DNA from: Arenicola marina
Lineage: Eukaryota > Annelida > Polychaeta > Arenicolidae
Reading direction: 5' to 3'
Length of the DNA: 64,000 bases
Assembly: GCA_964019135.1 (NCBI GenBank)
Contig: OZ025248.1
Coordinates: 76,886,119 to 76,950,118 of the forward strand
The translations under genes were made by a program, and so were the position numbers. Below, one piece after another: positions 1 to 11,636 of this stretch (positions are counted from its first letter, which is position 1; each line of letters begins with the position of its first letter). The notes beneath the pieces are model-generated. The model made no database searches and was not told the DNA's origin. It saw only the letters and a program-made list of their open reading frames with translations.

Positions 1-361
1 CCGGCACCCCGGATATCGTCTGCCGCCGCCGGATCTTGCGCTTGAGGCTGTTGACGGGGCCGTTGGCTCGGGTCCCGGATGTCTTGTCCACGTACTCACG
101 ACTCGTGCTCCGGATCGACTCCCGGAAGCTGCACATCCGACTGAAGCTCGTCCCGGTGGTATCGATCGGAATCAGCACGACGGGCTGCGACTTGGACAGC
201 TCCTTGAGGCGCTCTTCCGGAGTGGGTAGGTTGCCGCGGTCCGGGGGCGGACTCCCCAGATCCAGGGACGGGGATACGTCCGGGAAGGCGGCTGGCATGG
301 AACGGGGTCGACACTCCCGGACATCACGGGGCTTCCGCTCCACTTCCGGTACCGGGACATT
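1..361 (-). CDS. NHS: NHS-family protein, exon 3 (partial, runs off left edge)
   Basis: Internal coding exon read leftward. The frame is open from base 361 to base 1 (120 codons plus one base). It is preceded by a CTAAC branch-point-like motif, a pyrimidine-rich run and a CAG acceptor (bases 362-364). Taking exon 1 as residues 1-91, this exon gives residues 180-299. It holds LPTPEE (224-229), IPIDTTG (243-249) with a following F-x-R-x-x-S-x-R pattern, and RRRQTISGVP at the end. From memory, vertebrate NHS/NHSL1 have the same series in the same order: LPTPEEKM, then VPI/IPI-N-V/I-TG with FDR.AS.R, then RRRKTISGIP or KRRKTITGVP. NHS proteins bind Abi/Scar-WAVE components at lamellipodia and cell contacts and tune Arp2/3-driven actin assembly. 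The exon starts in phase 0, matching the end of exon 2. No donor is seen, so the exon continues beyond the window. The family call is strong; the orthologue within the family is not decided. Confidence 0.85.
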
Positions 362-670
362 CTGGCGGGCGAGAGTAGAAGGACACCAGTTAGTGACAGT
401 GACAGAACACCCTATATCTCAAATACGTCCAAGCCCAGCCGTGCAACGCGCTAACAATGGCCTTAGATATGGACACTGTCGGTGTGGACTGATATCTCAG
501 TCTCTCGTAATTAAACAATGGTATTCCTCTCAGACCATATTTCGCCGTTCATTTCCAGTTTAGCCAATAGGAAGTGGTTGGTACCCGACGAAAATGTCAC
601 AATTAAAGTTACGTTAAAAGTAAGTTGGAATATATTGACAATCATTATTTTAATTTGTGTCATATGAACT

Positions 671-912
671 CGTATTCATAATCCTGTCGTAAGTTACGCA
701 CGAAAAGTGCATTTTCGTCTTTGCCTCGCCAGCTCGTTGTGGTGGTTCTCATGATTAAGAATACATCTTCAGTATAATGTTATCACTTTCTTCATTCAGA
801 AAGTAGACTTCTTGGGTGAATACTTAAGTGTTTTGAAACCAATAATCGCTCGACAAATGTTCCACTTAGCGCCAAGTCTAGTGGCGAACCCTAAGTGGTG
901 ATTATGAGTACG
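671..912. mobile_element. MITE-like element, copy 1
   Basis: About 242 bp with imperfect terminal inverted repeats: the left end reads CGTATTCATAAT and the right end, reverse-complemented, reads CGTACTCATAAT. The same sequence recurs near the right edge of the window (63747-63990) in direct orientation; by eye the left half is about 85% alike and the right half less. An internal hairpin is visible near the right end (CCACTTAG pairing with CTAAGTGG around a CGCCA/TGGCG stem). No coding capacity. The target-site duplication is not clear. Confidence 0.6.
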
Positions 913-1585
913 ACCCCTGGGCACTATTGTGGCACACCCACCTTCATTGGAAATGTCACACGACATCTCGGATGGGTGAGATTACACAAAGTGTCGTCAG
1001 CATTGTTGCTGGGCTGTGAGACTCACAATGCGCTGGCAACAGGTTGTCACTAATGTTTATTTTTATGCGAAATGATATCAGCGAAATTATTTGTTTGTAA
1101 TTGGATAGAGTAACTATATAGATCTACATGTTACATGAATTATTAGCTTTTTTGTGTTGTATGTATATACATCAATCAGTATATTAGAAATAGATTTTTT
1201 TTTTAAATAATGAAAAGAATAAAACCTTGACCTGTAACCTGTAGATATATATTGATAACATGTATCACTGTGTCCAGTCGCGCTTAGCCGTTGTATGTTT
1301 TAGTTTGAGCGTTTATTAGGCCGCCCTGTTCTTGTCTCCCTCCCTCACCCTGCCTCACCCTCCCTCAGCGCCGACAGCTGTTGGCTACAGCAGCTTAAAC
1401 ACAAGCACGGCGATGGACACTTCCATTGCACACCACCACACCGAAAGATCTGTCTGTGTGTTATATGTGCCATATATACACTGATACTCACGGTCGTCCA
1501 GAGCCACTTCATGTTCAACAGGTACCATACCGCGACCATCATCTTAGGAAGGGGCCACCGATGGCAGACCTGGGCGTAACGTGCC
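913..1585. other. Intronic DNA, no gene seen
   Basis: AT-rich, with short T runs near 1195 and a CT-rich patch at 1330-1370. Open frames on both strands around 1345-1713 are short and overlap; they resemble no family I know. Confidence 0.5.
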
Positions 1586-1691
1586 AAGAGTTACAGCCTA
1601 AGAGATACAGCCCAAGAGCTGCAGGCCAAGAGCTACAGCCTAAGAGCTACAGCCCAATAGATACAGCCCAAGAGCTACAGGCCAAGAGCAA
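1586..1691. repeat. 14-bp minisatellite, about 7 copies
   Basis: Unit close to AAGAGCTACAGCCC, with single-base variants between copies. Confidence 0.85.
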
Positions 1692-2049
1692 CCTCTGCAC
1701 AGGTTGGCCGTGAGGACATCATCCAGCCACTACTCCATGGGCTACACAGACATCCACATACAGATACCCACGTAGGTCGTTTATTATTAACATAATACCT
1801 CCTCTCCCCGAACACACCCACACCCACACCTGACAAGATCGCCACTTTCTCCACACAGTCGACCTACTTTTCAGATCAGGCCTGTAGCCTACAACAAAAC
1901 GCATTGCCTGATCAATCGGCGCGATGTACACGTTATTGATCGGGGCGCATGGGCTGGTGCTGGGAGCTGGGGGATCGCTCCCTGCAGCCAGCGTGGGACG
2001 TCGTTACAGCCGCACGTCAAGCGGAGCCTCACCCTACCCCTCTTCCGGG

Positions 2050-3632
2050 GCGGTGACCGGGGGGGTGACCGGGGGGGTGACCGGGGCGGTGAGGGGTGAC
2101 CGGAGGGGTGACCGGAGTGGTGACCGCGGGGGTGACCGGGGTGGTGACCGGGGGGGGGTGACCGGGGGGGTGACCGGGGGGTGACCGGGGGAGTGACCGG
2201 AGGGGTGACCGGAGTGGTGACCGCGGGGGTGACCGGGGTGGTGAGCGGGGGGGGGGGGGGTGACCGGGGGGGTGACCGGGGGGGGGGGGGACCGGGGCGG
2301 TGACCGGGGGGGTGACCGGAGGGGTGACACGGGCGGTGACCGGGGTGGTAACCGGGGTGGTAACCGGGGTGGTGACCGGGAGGGTGACCGGGAGGGTGAC
2401 CGGGGTGATGACCGGAGGGGTGACCGGAGTGGTGACCGCGGGGGTGACCGGGGTGGTGACCGGGGGGGGGTGACCGGGGGGGTGACTGGGGGGGTGACAG
2501 GTGTGGTGACCGAGGAGGGGTGACCGGAGCGGTGAGCGGGGGGGCGGTGGGGTGACCGGGGCGGTGACCGGAGGGGTGACCGGGGTGGTGTCCGGGGTGG
2601 GGACCGGGGTGGGGACCGGGAGGGTGACCGGGGAGGTGACCGGGGTGATGACTGGGGTGGTGACCGGGGTGGGGACCGGGAGGGTGACCGGGAGGGTGAC
2701 CGGGGTGGTGACCGGGAGGGTGACCGGGAGGATGACCGGGGTGGTGACCGGGGTGGCGACCGGGAGGGTGACCGGGAGGGTGACCGGGGTGATGACCGGG
2801 ATGGTGACCGGGGAGGTGACCGGGGTGATGACTGGGGTGGTGACCGGGGTGGGGACCGGGAGGGTGACCGGGAGGGTGACCGGGAGGGTGACCGGGGTGA
2901 TGACCGGGAGGGTGACCGGGAGGGTGACCGGGGTGGTGACCGGGGTGGTGACCGGAGTGGGGACCGGGAGGGTGACCGGGAGGGTGACCGGGAGGGTGAC
3001 CGGGGTGATGACCGGGATGGTGACCGGGAGGGTGACCGGGAGGGTGACCGGGGTGGTGACCGGGGTGGTGACCGGAGTGGGGACCGGGAGGGTGACCGGG
3101 AGGGTGACCGGGGTGATGAACGGGGTGGTGACCGGGGCGGTGACCGGGAGGGTGACCGGTGGGCTGACCGGGGCGGTGACCGGGAGGGTGACCGGGATTG
3201 TGACCGGGCTGGTGACCGGGGTGGTGACCGGGGTGGTGACCGGGCTGATGACCGGGAGGTGACCGGGGTGGAGACCGAGGGGTGGTGCCCGGGGTGGTGA
3301 CCGGGGTGGTGACCGAGGGGTGGTGACCGGGGTGGTGACCGGGGCGGTGACCGGGGTGATGAACGGGGTGGTGACCGGGGCGGCGACCGGAGGGTGACCG
3401 GTGGGCTGACCGGGCGGTGACCGGGAGGGTGACCGGGATTGTGACCGGGATTGTGACCGGGATTGTGACCGGGCTGGTGACCGGGGTGGTGACCGGGGTG
3501 GTGACCGGGCTGATGACCGGGAGGTGACCGGGGTGGAGACCGAGGGGTGGTGACCGGGGTGGTGACCGGGGTGGTGACCGAGGGGTGGTGACCGGGGTGG
3601 TGACCGGGGCGGTGACCGGGGGGGGGGGGGGC
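2050..3632. repeat. G-rich 12-bp minisatellite with larger internal duplications
   Basis: Unit close to GGTGACCGGGAG or GGTGACCGGGGT, over 125 copies, with homopolymer G interruptions. Blocks recur at about 120 bp (2941 and 3061) and about 240 bp (3111 and 3354 begin the same variant string), which shows segmental re-duplication inside the array. The plus strand has frequent runs of four or more G and should form G-quadruplexes. Read on the minus (gene) strand it is C-rich and stays open for about 600 codons of Pro-Gly-His/Thr repeats, an artefact of a unit divisible by 3. Confidence 0.95.
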
Positions 3633-6282
3633 CGGGCTGCGGCGGTCCCGTGTTTAGAGGCGTTTATAAAAAGGATACCTAAACTCGGCTCCACATGATT
3701 CACAATGGCACCCAATTACACAATATAACACTCGTTAAATGGAGAAAAAAAACTAAACTATTTGAGGCCATGGTCGTGAATATAAGTTTCTTTTTGTGAG
3801 GAGTGTACATAGATGTAGTGAGTGACAGAGTGATTACAGAGACCTACCGCCGATATGACACGCCTTCCAGCAACCAGTCACAGGAAATGTTTCCAATCGA
3901 ATTACAATTGGCCAGCGGGGTGTGTGTCCAGGGGCGCTACCCGGCGGGCCCTAGCTATAGCCTTGGCGGGCGGACCCGGTCACTGTGGCCATGGCGTCGT
4001 GAGGTAATGGCGGCCGGGGTTAAAGTGAAGGTGGTACGTGCACCTATATAAACGCATGTATACACCTATACCGGCCAAGTGAAAGGAGGTCCCGGCTCAT
4101 CGCAGGTACACCGCTCACAGTGGGGTGTCAAGGGGGTCGGAGGGAGGGGGGGGGGGGCGTAGGAGAGGGCGTCCGAAAAGACGGGGGGGTAGGACAGGGT
4201 GTCACGGGGTGGTGTGTATAACCCCAAATAGAGGTGTGTGGGTTTATGGACAGTGTGGAGGGGCGGGGAGAGTCTTGCACCTAAACACCTGTTGTTCTAG
4301 GCCTTATCTCGCCATACCTGAGAGGGGCAGATAAACCGATCTGACCAAAATTGGATCACTTATCGGGAGGCCATTCTGCTGACAGAGGGTGGCGGGATGG
4401 GGGGGGGGGAGGGGGAGTAAGTAACCGAAGTGATGATCTCCAGATAGACTCCGCACCTCAGCGGCAGAGGAGCGGTCGACGAGCGGTCGAAGAGCGGTCG
4501 CGATGTCGCCACGAAACCCCGGCGGCGTAATAACAAAAAAAACAAGACTTGTAAGTGAAACATGTATTCAACGGACTAATGAAATTGGCTTCTCACAACA
4601 GCCCAAAAACTCGGCGCCATTATCGACGATACGTTAACCAATTAGTCAGCTGGATGTCGGTTACCGAACAAACGGATCCTGTGACTGTCATCATGCTTCT
4701 CTGCAGTGCGCCGTCTGTTCTGACGCTAACTGATCGTTTTGGCGATCAGAGTGTCCAGTGGCTGGGTCTAGTATTCAGGACACCGTGAGACCTGGGGCCG
4801 CGACGCTCGGGGTAAAGGTTTGCCAGACACCACAGCCCAGGATACCCCCCGGACATGGCTCCACTCGCCACCCCTATGGACCCCTGATGAGCTGCTAATC
4901 TGTTATGAGAAGGACACACCAGTGGGGGCTGCAGATGTAGCGCCTATCGCACCCCGTTATGTCCACACATCCGGGCACTAACCCCCGTCAGTGGCACTCA
5001 TTGTCTGCCGTGAGTCACGGCAATGTGAGCCATTCGCGGATTCAGTCCGCGGACTTGGGCACCTGCTGTCCACGGCGATGTCGTAATCTGATCATCTAAT
5101 CTGATAGATAAGTATCAATATTGTACGGTATGGTACTTCTTGATACTCTGATATAATTACCAGGCATACCTGCTCCTCACCCCGACACGCGCAACGACAG
5201 AGACTGCCGCACTACCCTGCTGCATTGCCCACTACTCTTTGATATTGGTCAAATATTTGACCAACTAGCCGCCCCGCTCGCGGAGCGTTCGTAGTAATAA
5301 GCGAAAGAAATAACAGTATGACAGTATTTTGTTTTATACGTCAAATAGTAGCAGGCAGAAGGTAGACATTGGGCAGAAATAATATCGATAATCATATTGA
5401 CATAAATTGAGAGCGGGAGATACGGAATAACGGGACATAAATGTTAAGGATATTTAAACCCTGTGCATTATTGTTACCTTCAGTGGATAAAATCTGCCTG
5501 ACGTCCTGGTTGGTCTATAGAATTGACGTATATTATGCCGCGGGATAAGGTGATAAGCACCAAGCGGTTGTGTTGACACATGCGATAGCTTTGGGACATC
5601 TAAGAGCGACGGCTGGATATTAATAGGTTCAAGGCGGCTGCTGAAGCCAATGGGCTCTTGCATGCCGCGGCATAGTGGGACAGACAGCGCATAGTGGGAC
5701 AGACAGCTTCATTTTATTAGTATAGAATAGCGACTGACACTGGTTATATTTGAATATTTGTAGACAGACACAGACAGTCCAGCAATCCCTTTCTAAATAG
5801 TTATTTGGTCACCTCTCACTACAATTTTTTCCGGACAAACTTTATTCTAACATGTTTCGTTCTACAGTTTGTATACACTTATCTGGCTGTGTACAGTTTC
5901 TACACAGTTCGACATAATGTGTACACAGTTTGAATCGTATTTCTGAATTTGTATATATCGCTTATATACAGATATATTGCATTTACTATTTGGGCAATAA
6001 TAAACACACTTCGGCTATGGTGGTAGCTTCAACCCCATAACTTTCTTCTACATGTAAATCGAGCAATTTTATTCATGTAATCTACTTGTGTAATTGATTT
6101 ATTTGTCGCTAGTTTCGTGACCTCTGAACGAAGCTCCTCTTTTTCTCGATACATAAAACTCCGCGAACACACAGTCTCATTAAGTTATAACTAAAAGCCA
6201 CAAATTTGAACTTCAAGTGCAAGTCAAGATTGCTACCAACTCAACCATCGGGGCGATCCCTCCATCAGCATCCAACAGATTG
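3633..6282. other. Intronic DNA, no gene seen
   Basis: Mixed composition. A G-rich patch lies at 4125-4200 and at 4395-4420. A duplicated CATAGTGGGACAGACAGC lies at 5670-5708. The stretch 5700-6200 is AT-rich. Open frames are under 85 codons and unrecognised. Confidence 0.5.
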
Positions 6283-7075
6283 CGAAACGCCTCCACAGCC
6301 AAACTTCTTCCGAAACGCCTCTACAGCCAAACTTCTCCCGAAACGTCTCCACAGCCAAACTTTTCTCAAAACGTCTCTACAGCCAAACTTCTGCCGAAAC
6401 GTCTCTACGGCCAAACTTCTCCCGAAACGTCTCTACAGCCAAACTTCTCTCAAAACGTCTCTGCCGAAACGTCTCTACAGCCAAACTTCTCCCGAAACGT
6501 CTCTACAGCCAAACTTCTGCCGAAACGTCTCTACAGCCAAACTTCTCCCGAAACGCCTCTACAGCCAAACTTCTCCCGAAACGTCTCTACAGCCAAACTT
6601 CTCTCAAAACGTCTCTACAGTCAAACTTCTGCCGAAACGTCTCTACAGCCAAACTTCTGCCGAAACGCCTGTACAGCCAAACTTCTCCCGAAACGTCTCT
6701 ACAGCCAAACTTCTCAAACGCCTCTACAGCCAAAGTTCTCCCGAAACGTCTCTACAGCCAAACTTAGGCCGAAACGTCTCTACAGCCTAACTTCTCCCGA
6801 AACGTCTCTACAGCCAAACTTCTCCCGAAACGTATCTACAGCCAAACTTCTTCTGAAACGCCTCTACAGCCAAACTTCTCCCGAAACGTCTCAACAGCCA
6901 AACGTCTCCCGAAACGTCTCTACAGCCAAACTTCTCCCGAAACGCCTCTACAGCCAAACTTCTCCCGAAACGTCTCTGCAGCCAAACTTCTCCCGAAACA
7001 CCTCTACAGCCAAACTTCTCCCGAAACGCCTCTACAGCCAAACTTCTCCCGAAACGCCTCTACAGCTAAACTTAT
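6283..7075. repeat. 28-bp minisatellite, about 28 copies
   Basis: Unit begins CGAAACGTCTCTACAGCC and continues AAACTTCTCC. CGTCT/CGCCT and CTCC/CTGC variants are interspersed, and one truncated unit occurs near 6460 and another near 6715. Because 28 is not divisible by 3, all three frames are read in turn and give a 292-codon low-complexity frame that I do not call a gene. Confidence 0.95.
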
Positions 7076-7081
7076 TCACAT

Positions 7082-7240
7082 ACCAGACATACTAATGCTA
7101 TAGGTCCGTGTAGGCCACCAGACATACTAATGCTATAGGTCCGTGTAGGCCACCAGACATACTAGTGCTATAGGTCCGTGTAGGCCACCAGACATACTAA
7201 TGCTATAGGTCCGTGTAGGTCACCAGACATACTAATGCAC
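7082..7240. repeat. 35-bp minisatellite, 4.5 copies
   Basis: Unit starts ACCAGACATACTAATGCTAT and continues AGGTCCGTGTAGGCC. Copies start at 7082, 7117, 7152, 7187 and 7222 (partial) and are nearly identical, so expansion is recent. It lies directly beside the 28-bp array. Confidence 0.92.
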
Positions 7241-7599
7241 AACGACGCTAACAAGGGTAATATACAAACCTAAAGCCGAGACTGTTCGCCAGGTGGCGTA
7301 CCTGCTCTTGGTCCCAATATTCTGGATTGATAATCATGCAGACTTGCGATGCCGGCAGTGTCCGACTGAGTACTGGTGCTGTAACTGCGCTGTAACCTCT
7401 ACCTCTGCCGCCCGAATGGCTTACAAACCAACAAACCTCCCCTCACCTCAGAGATGTCACGGCATGGAGTAGTTACATCGTTCATATTGTGAAGGACAAG
7501 GGGTTGGAGGCTAAATACTTGGCTAAAGAATTATTTCTTCAGTGTCGCGTGACGAGCCATACAGGTAGGGCGACATGTTGTGTGTGTGCATAGAATGAC
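7241..7599. other. Unique intronic spacer
   Basis: No repeat, RNA gene or convincing exon seen between the two arrays. Confidence 0.5.
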
Positions 7600-8714
7600 G
7601 CAGCAGCTATAGAGCAGGTCGCCCTGAGGGGTGGGGCAGCAGCTATGGAGCAGGTCGCCCTGAGGGGTGGGGCAGCAGCTATAGAGCAGGCCGCCCTGAG
7701 GGGTGGGGAAGCCACTATAGAGCAGGCCGCCCTGAGGGGTGGGGCAGCCACTATAGAGCAGGTCGCCCTGAGGGGTGGGGCAGCAGCTATAGAGCAGGCC
7801 GCCCTGTGGGGTGGGGAAGCCACTATAGAGCAGGCCGCCGGGAGGGGTGGGGCAGCCACTATAGAGCAGGCCGCCCTGAGGGGTGGGGCAGCCACTATAG
7901 AGCAGGCCGCCCTGAGGGGTGGGGCAGCAGCTATAGAGCAGACCGCCCTGAGGGGTGGGGCAGCCACTATAGAGCAGGCCGCCCTGAGGGGTGGGGCAGC
8001 CACTATAGAGCAGGCCGCCCTGAGGGGTGGGGCAGCAGCTATAGAGCAGGCCGCCCTGAGGGGTGGGGCAGCAGCTATAGAGCAGGCCGCCCTGAGAGGT
8101 GGGGCAGCAGTTATAGAGCAGACCGCCCTGAGGGGTGGGGCAGCCACTATAGAGCAGACCGCCCTGAGGGGTGGGGCAGCAGCTATAGAGCAGACCGCCC
8201 TGAGGGGTGGGGCGGCAGCTATAGAGCACGCCGCCCTGTGGAGTGGGGCAGCAGCTATAGAGCAGACCGCTCTGAGGGGTGGGGCAGCCACTATAGAGCA
8301 GGCCGCCCTGAGGGGTGGGGCAGCAGCTATAGAGCAGACCGCCCTGAGGGGTGGGGCAGCCAATATAGAGCAGGCCGCCCTGAGGGGTGGGGCAGCAGCT
8401 ATAGAGCAGGCCGCCCTGAGGGGTGGGGCAGCCACTATAGAGCAGACCGCCCTGAGGGGTGGGGCAACCACTATAGAGCAGGGCGCCCTGAGGGGTGGGG
8501 CAGCAGCTATAGAGCAGGCCGCCCTGAGGGGTGGGGCAGCAGCTATAGAGCAGACCGCCCTGAGGGGTGGGGCAGCCACTATAGAGCAGGCCGCCCTGAG
8601 GGGTGGGGCAGCCACTATAGAGCAGGCCGCCCTGAGGGGTGGGGCAGCCACTATAGAGCAGGCCGCCCTGAGGGGTGGGGCAGCAGCTATAGAGCAGACC
8701 GCCCTGAGGGGTTG
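7600..8714. repeat. 36-bp minisatellite, about 31 copies
   Basis: Unit contains GCAGCTATAGAGCAGGCC followed by GCCCTGAGGGGTGGGGCA. Copies differ at a few positions (AGCT versus CACT, GGCC versus GACC). The length is divisible by 3 and lacks stops, so four overlapping frames stay open for 330-480 codons on the two strands. The products are pure 12-residue repeats and I reject them as genes. Confidence 0.96.
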
Positions 8715-9400
8715 CACCGGAGACCAAAGAACAGTGTTGAATACAGGGCAGTCACCCTCGACCGCAAAGCCTTTCATGCAGTTAGGATAGTTTTTATGCA
8801 TTAAAAAGTGTTCTAAATGAGTTTGCAAGTGTCCCAAATGAATACTCATGCGCTCTATGCCATAACTTGGCGTAAATATCTTTATTTTACGAGGCATCCC
8901 CAAAGCGTTTCTACGTTTTATACTTTTTGATAGCACGTAACTGCAAATTCGGGGAGAGGAACGCCAGCTAGGGAAGGGGAACATACCGGCTGTACCTAGA
9001 ACATAGCATGTCGTAAGCTCATCATCGGACCAACAATATCTTTGTTGACCTATTTTGGGCTGTAATATGAAAATCTAAAAATCTGAAAAGCGAAGGATAT
9101 TTATGGAGCATTTGTGACTTAAACTGCTGCCCCACCCCTTTACGCCGAATAGAGCGTAAAAAACGTTTTGGCTAATTATGTCAAGTCATGCTGTGACCGT
9201 TTTTCCCATTTGGGTAGACCCCAAATCCAATGCTGGTTGTCACAATAGACGGCAGTCCCCCAAAAGACGCATATATATAGAAATATGTACGAGCTGGACT
9301 AGATCGAAATAAAGACACAGACGGGGGAAGTGCGACGGGCATAGACCTAGTAATTAACTACTCAGACAGAATGTCTGTAATTTAATAATAATATAATTTA
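8715..9400. other. Intronic DNA, no gene seen
   Basis: AT-rich and unique-looking. At about 9124-9138 there is a 15-base match, inverted, to the 36-bp unit next door (CTGCTGCCCCACCCC). Nothing else is recognised. Confidence 0.5.
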
Positions 9401-10212
9401 ATCACGATATAGCCATCGTCACATTTTCACGATATAACCATCGTCACCATATACAATCGTCACGATATAGCCATCGTCACATTGTCACGATATAACCATC
9501 GTCACGATATAACCATCGTCACATTGTCACGATATAACCATCGTCACGATATAGCCATCGTCACATTGTCACGATATAACCATCGTCACGATATAGCCAT
9601 CGTCACATTGTCACGATATAACCATCGTCACGATATAACCATCGTCACGATATAGCCATCGTCACATTGTCACGATATAACCATCGTCACGATATAGCCA
9701 TCGTCACATTTTCACGATATAACCATCGTCACCATATACAATCGTCACGATATAGCCATCGTCACATTGTCACGATATAACCATCGTCACGATATAACCA
9801 TCGTCACATTGTCACGATATAACCATCGTCACGATATAGCCATCGTCACATTGTCACGATATAACCATCGTCACGATATAGCCATCGTCACATTGTCACG
9901 ATATAACCATCGTCACGATATAACCATCGTCACATTGTCACGATATAACCATCGTCACGATATAGCCATCGTCACATTGTCACGATATAACCATCGTCAC
10001 GATATAGCCATCGTCACATTGTCACGATATAACCATCGTCACGATATAACCATCGTCACGATATAGCCATCGTCACATTGTCACGATATAACCATCGTCA
10101 CGATATAACCATCTTCAGGAAATAACCATCGTCAAGATATAGCCACCGTCACGAAATAACCATCGTCACGATATAGCCATCGTCACCATATACCATCGTC
10201 ACAATATAGCCA
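9401..10212. repeat. 17-bp minisatellite arranged as 42-bp higher-order units
   Basis: The basic unit is CACGATATAACCATCGT, alternating with a variant that has GCC. Two 17-mers plus an 8-base spacer CACATTGT make a 42-bp higher-order unit that repeats through most of the array; some units carry three 17-mers. A near-identical longer segment appears around 9403-9450 and 9700-9760. The last 100 bp decay. Confidence 0.94.
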
Positions 10213-10724
10213 AATGAAGGTGCGGAACGAAAAGCAGAACGAAAACCACAAAGATCGGGGTCTCACCTCCTTCTCTGCAACATCCGTTATCAATTTGATA
10301 TACTTGCGCGGCTGCGTGTGGGAAGCAAAGAGTTACGTCATAGGGTTGTAATAAAGCGAGAGACAATAGCTGTTGAGTTTCCGTTCGATTCAACATGGGA
10401 TTTTAATTTAACTGTGTCTAACATATGCAGCGATGTGCCACTATTATCATTATATACATAACATTTATGTTTCGACTTCGAAACGCTCTTGTGCATGAAA
10501 CCTGAGACGTTTGGCATTTAGAATAGTGAAGTTGGCGGGCTATTTGGATTCGGAATATGCAATATCGGGGAAATGACCTCAAGGCATGAGCCATCAATAA
10601 TTTTAATTGCGAAAGGTTCTGGCACATGAGGCTAAATGGGCTTTAAAACAAGTTAGGAGGGAACTTTGGCTCAAACGTATCATGACGTCACACCGGGAAC
10701 CGAACCCAGGACCGCCGGCTAGAG
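10213..10724. other. Intronic DNA upstream of the TTAGGG run
   Basis: No exon recognised. A TGACGTCA palindrome (CRE-like) lies at 10683-10690. Confidence 0.45.
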
Positions 10725-10746
10725 TTAGGGTTAGGGTTAGGGTTAG
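10725..10746 (+). repeat. Interstitial telomere-type repeat (TTAGGG)
   Basis: Three perfect TTAGGG units plus a partial fourth, about 85 bp from the end of exon 2. TTAGGG is the usual metazoan telomere unit. Confidence 0.9.
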
Positions 10747-10831
10747 CCCCCGCCCCACTTTGATTGTACTGTTGTCCAATTACATAGTTCAATGACACGT
10801 TTCCCACAGCCATGACAGATAACCCACTGAC

Positions 10832-11094
10832 CTTGACCTGTAGGTCGATATCCGGTTCTTCGTAAGATGTTCGCGCGAAGTAGGGCGTGAGTGTGAAGAG
10901 TCTCGCGCCAGTCTCGCCATCCGTCCGTGTGACGTCACATTGACGTATGACGTGGACGGGGGAGAGGTCAGACCTCTTGTAGAGCACACTGATGCTGTCG
11001 GGTCGGCTGCTCGGCGAGAAGAGGTCGGCACAGACGCCATACTCGCTGCGATAGTGGTCGGCTTGCTTGGCGAAGCTCTCGATATCGCCCACAG
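10832..11094 (-). CDS. NHS: NHS-family protein, exon 2
   Basis: Internal exon of 263 bp. The acceptor is a long T run ending TTAG (11098-11095, read leftward). The donor is AAG followed by GTCAGT at 10831. A second in-phase donor, CAG followed by GTCAAG, would end the exon at 10838 and drop two residues. The exon begins with the last two bases of a codon (completing CCT, Pro92, from exon 1) and encodes residues 93-179, including GDIES (94-98), HYR (105-107) and FSPSSRP (117-123) followed by VLYKR. From memory, vertebrate NHSL1/NHS have LDEES/LDVES, HY-x-APWHQQ, F-x-P-T/S-TRPP and VEELHRQA at this place, so the spacing and anchor residues fit although identity is modest. The downstream part is rich in charged residues and not recognised. 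Both exon phases match the neighbouring exons. Confidence 0.75.
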
Positions 11095-11636
11095 CTAAGA
11101 AAAAAAAGAAACACATGCCTTAAAAATAAACATTTATATCGTTTATCCCTCATTATCGATAATGGCCACTGGAAGGAACATTCCCGGTCAGACTTGCTCT
11201 CTCAGACTGTATGACGACCGTACCCTGCATCACACAGAAACATGTTTAAAGACCTGCTTCCGCCGTCCCCTGTCATAATAACGGGTCATGTCATTGTGGT
11301 CATAGGGAAATTGCCCGGATGTATGGCGGCGCACTCATGCAGGATCACATCGCATGGACACCGTCAGCCACGAGACATGTTCACGTACTTCTGGGAAAGG
11401 TTTCGACATTGATTAATTGGGGAGGGGGAGGGGGTAGGGGCAGCGAAGTACACAGGATAAAATGACCTTCAGTTTATTTAAACCTGATAATGGGAAAAAT
11501 TAAGTACAGTATTCAAAGTTTAAGACCTGTCCATGTGTAGTCAGAGCAGCCTACCCCCCCCCCTGGTTTAGCGTTTCTGAAGGCGGCACGTGTGTTTCAG
11601 CGAGACTTTGTCATGGTGTTTGAATGTACCTTTGTT

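Larger units (their letters stand above)
362..10831 (-). other. Intron 2 of the NHS-family gene (10.5 kb)
   Basis: Lies between the exon 2 donor (GTCAGT read leftward, 10831-10826) and the exon 3 acceptor (CAG at 364-362). Roughly 4.5 kb is tandem repeat in five main arrays, listed separately. The rest is unique-looking AT-rich DNA with one MITE copy and a short TTAGGG run. I see no further conserved coding exon here, but small exons could be missed. Confidence 0.75.

Noticed and set aside
36-563. 175-codon plus-strand open frame
   Set aside because: It is the antisense shadow of NHS exon 3; the minus frame has family motifs, an acceptor and a matching phase.
9401-10212. CRISPR-like regular repeats with spacers
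   Set aside because: The spacers are identical, not unique, and the DNA is clearly eukaryotic.
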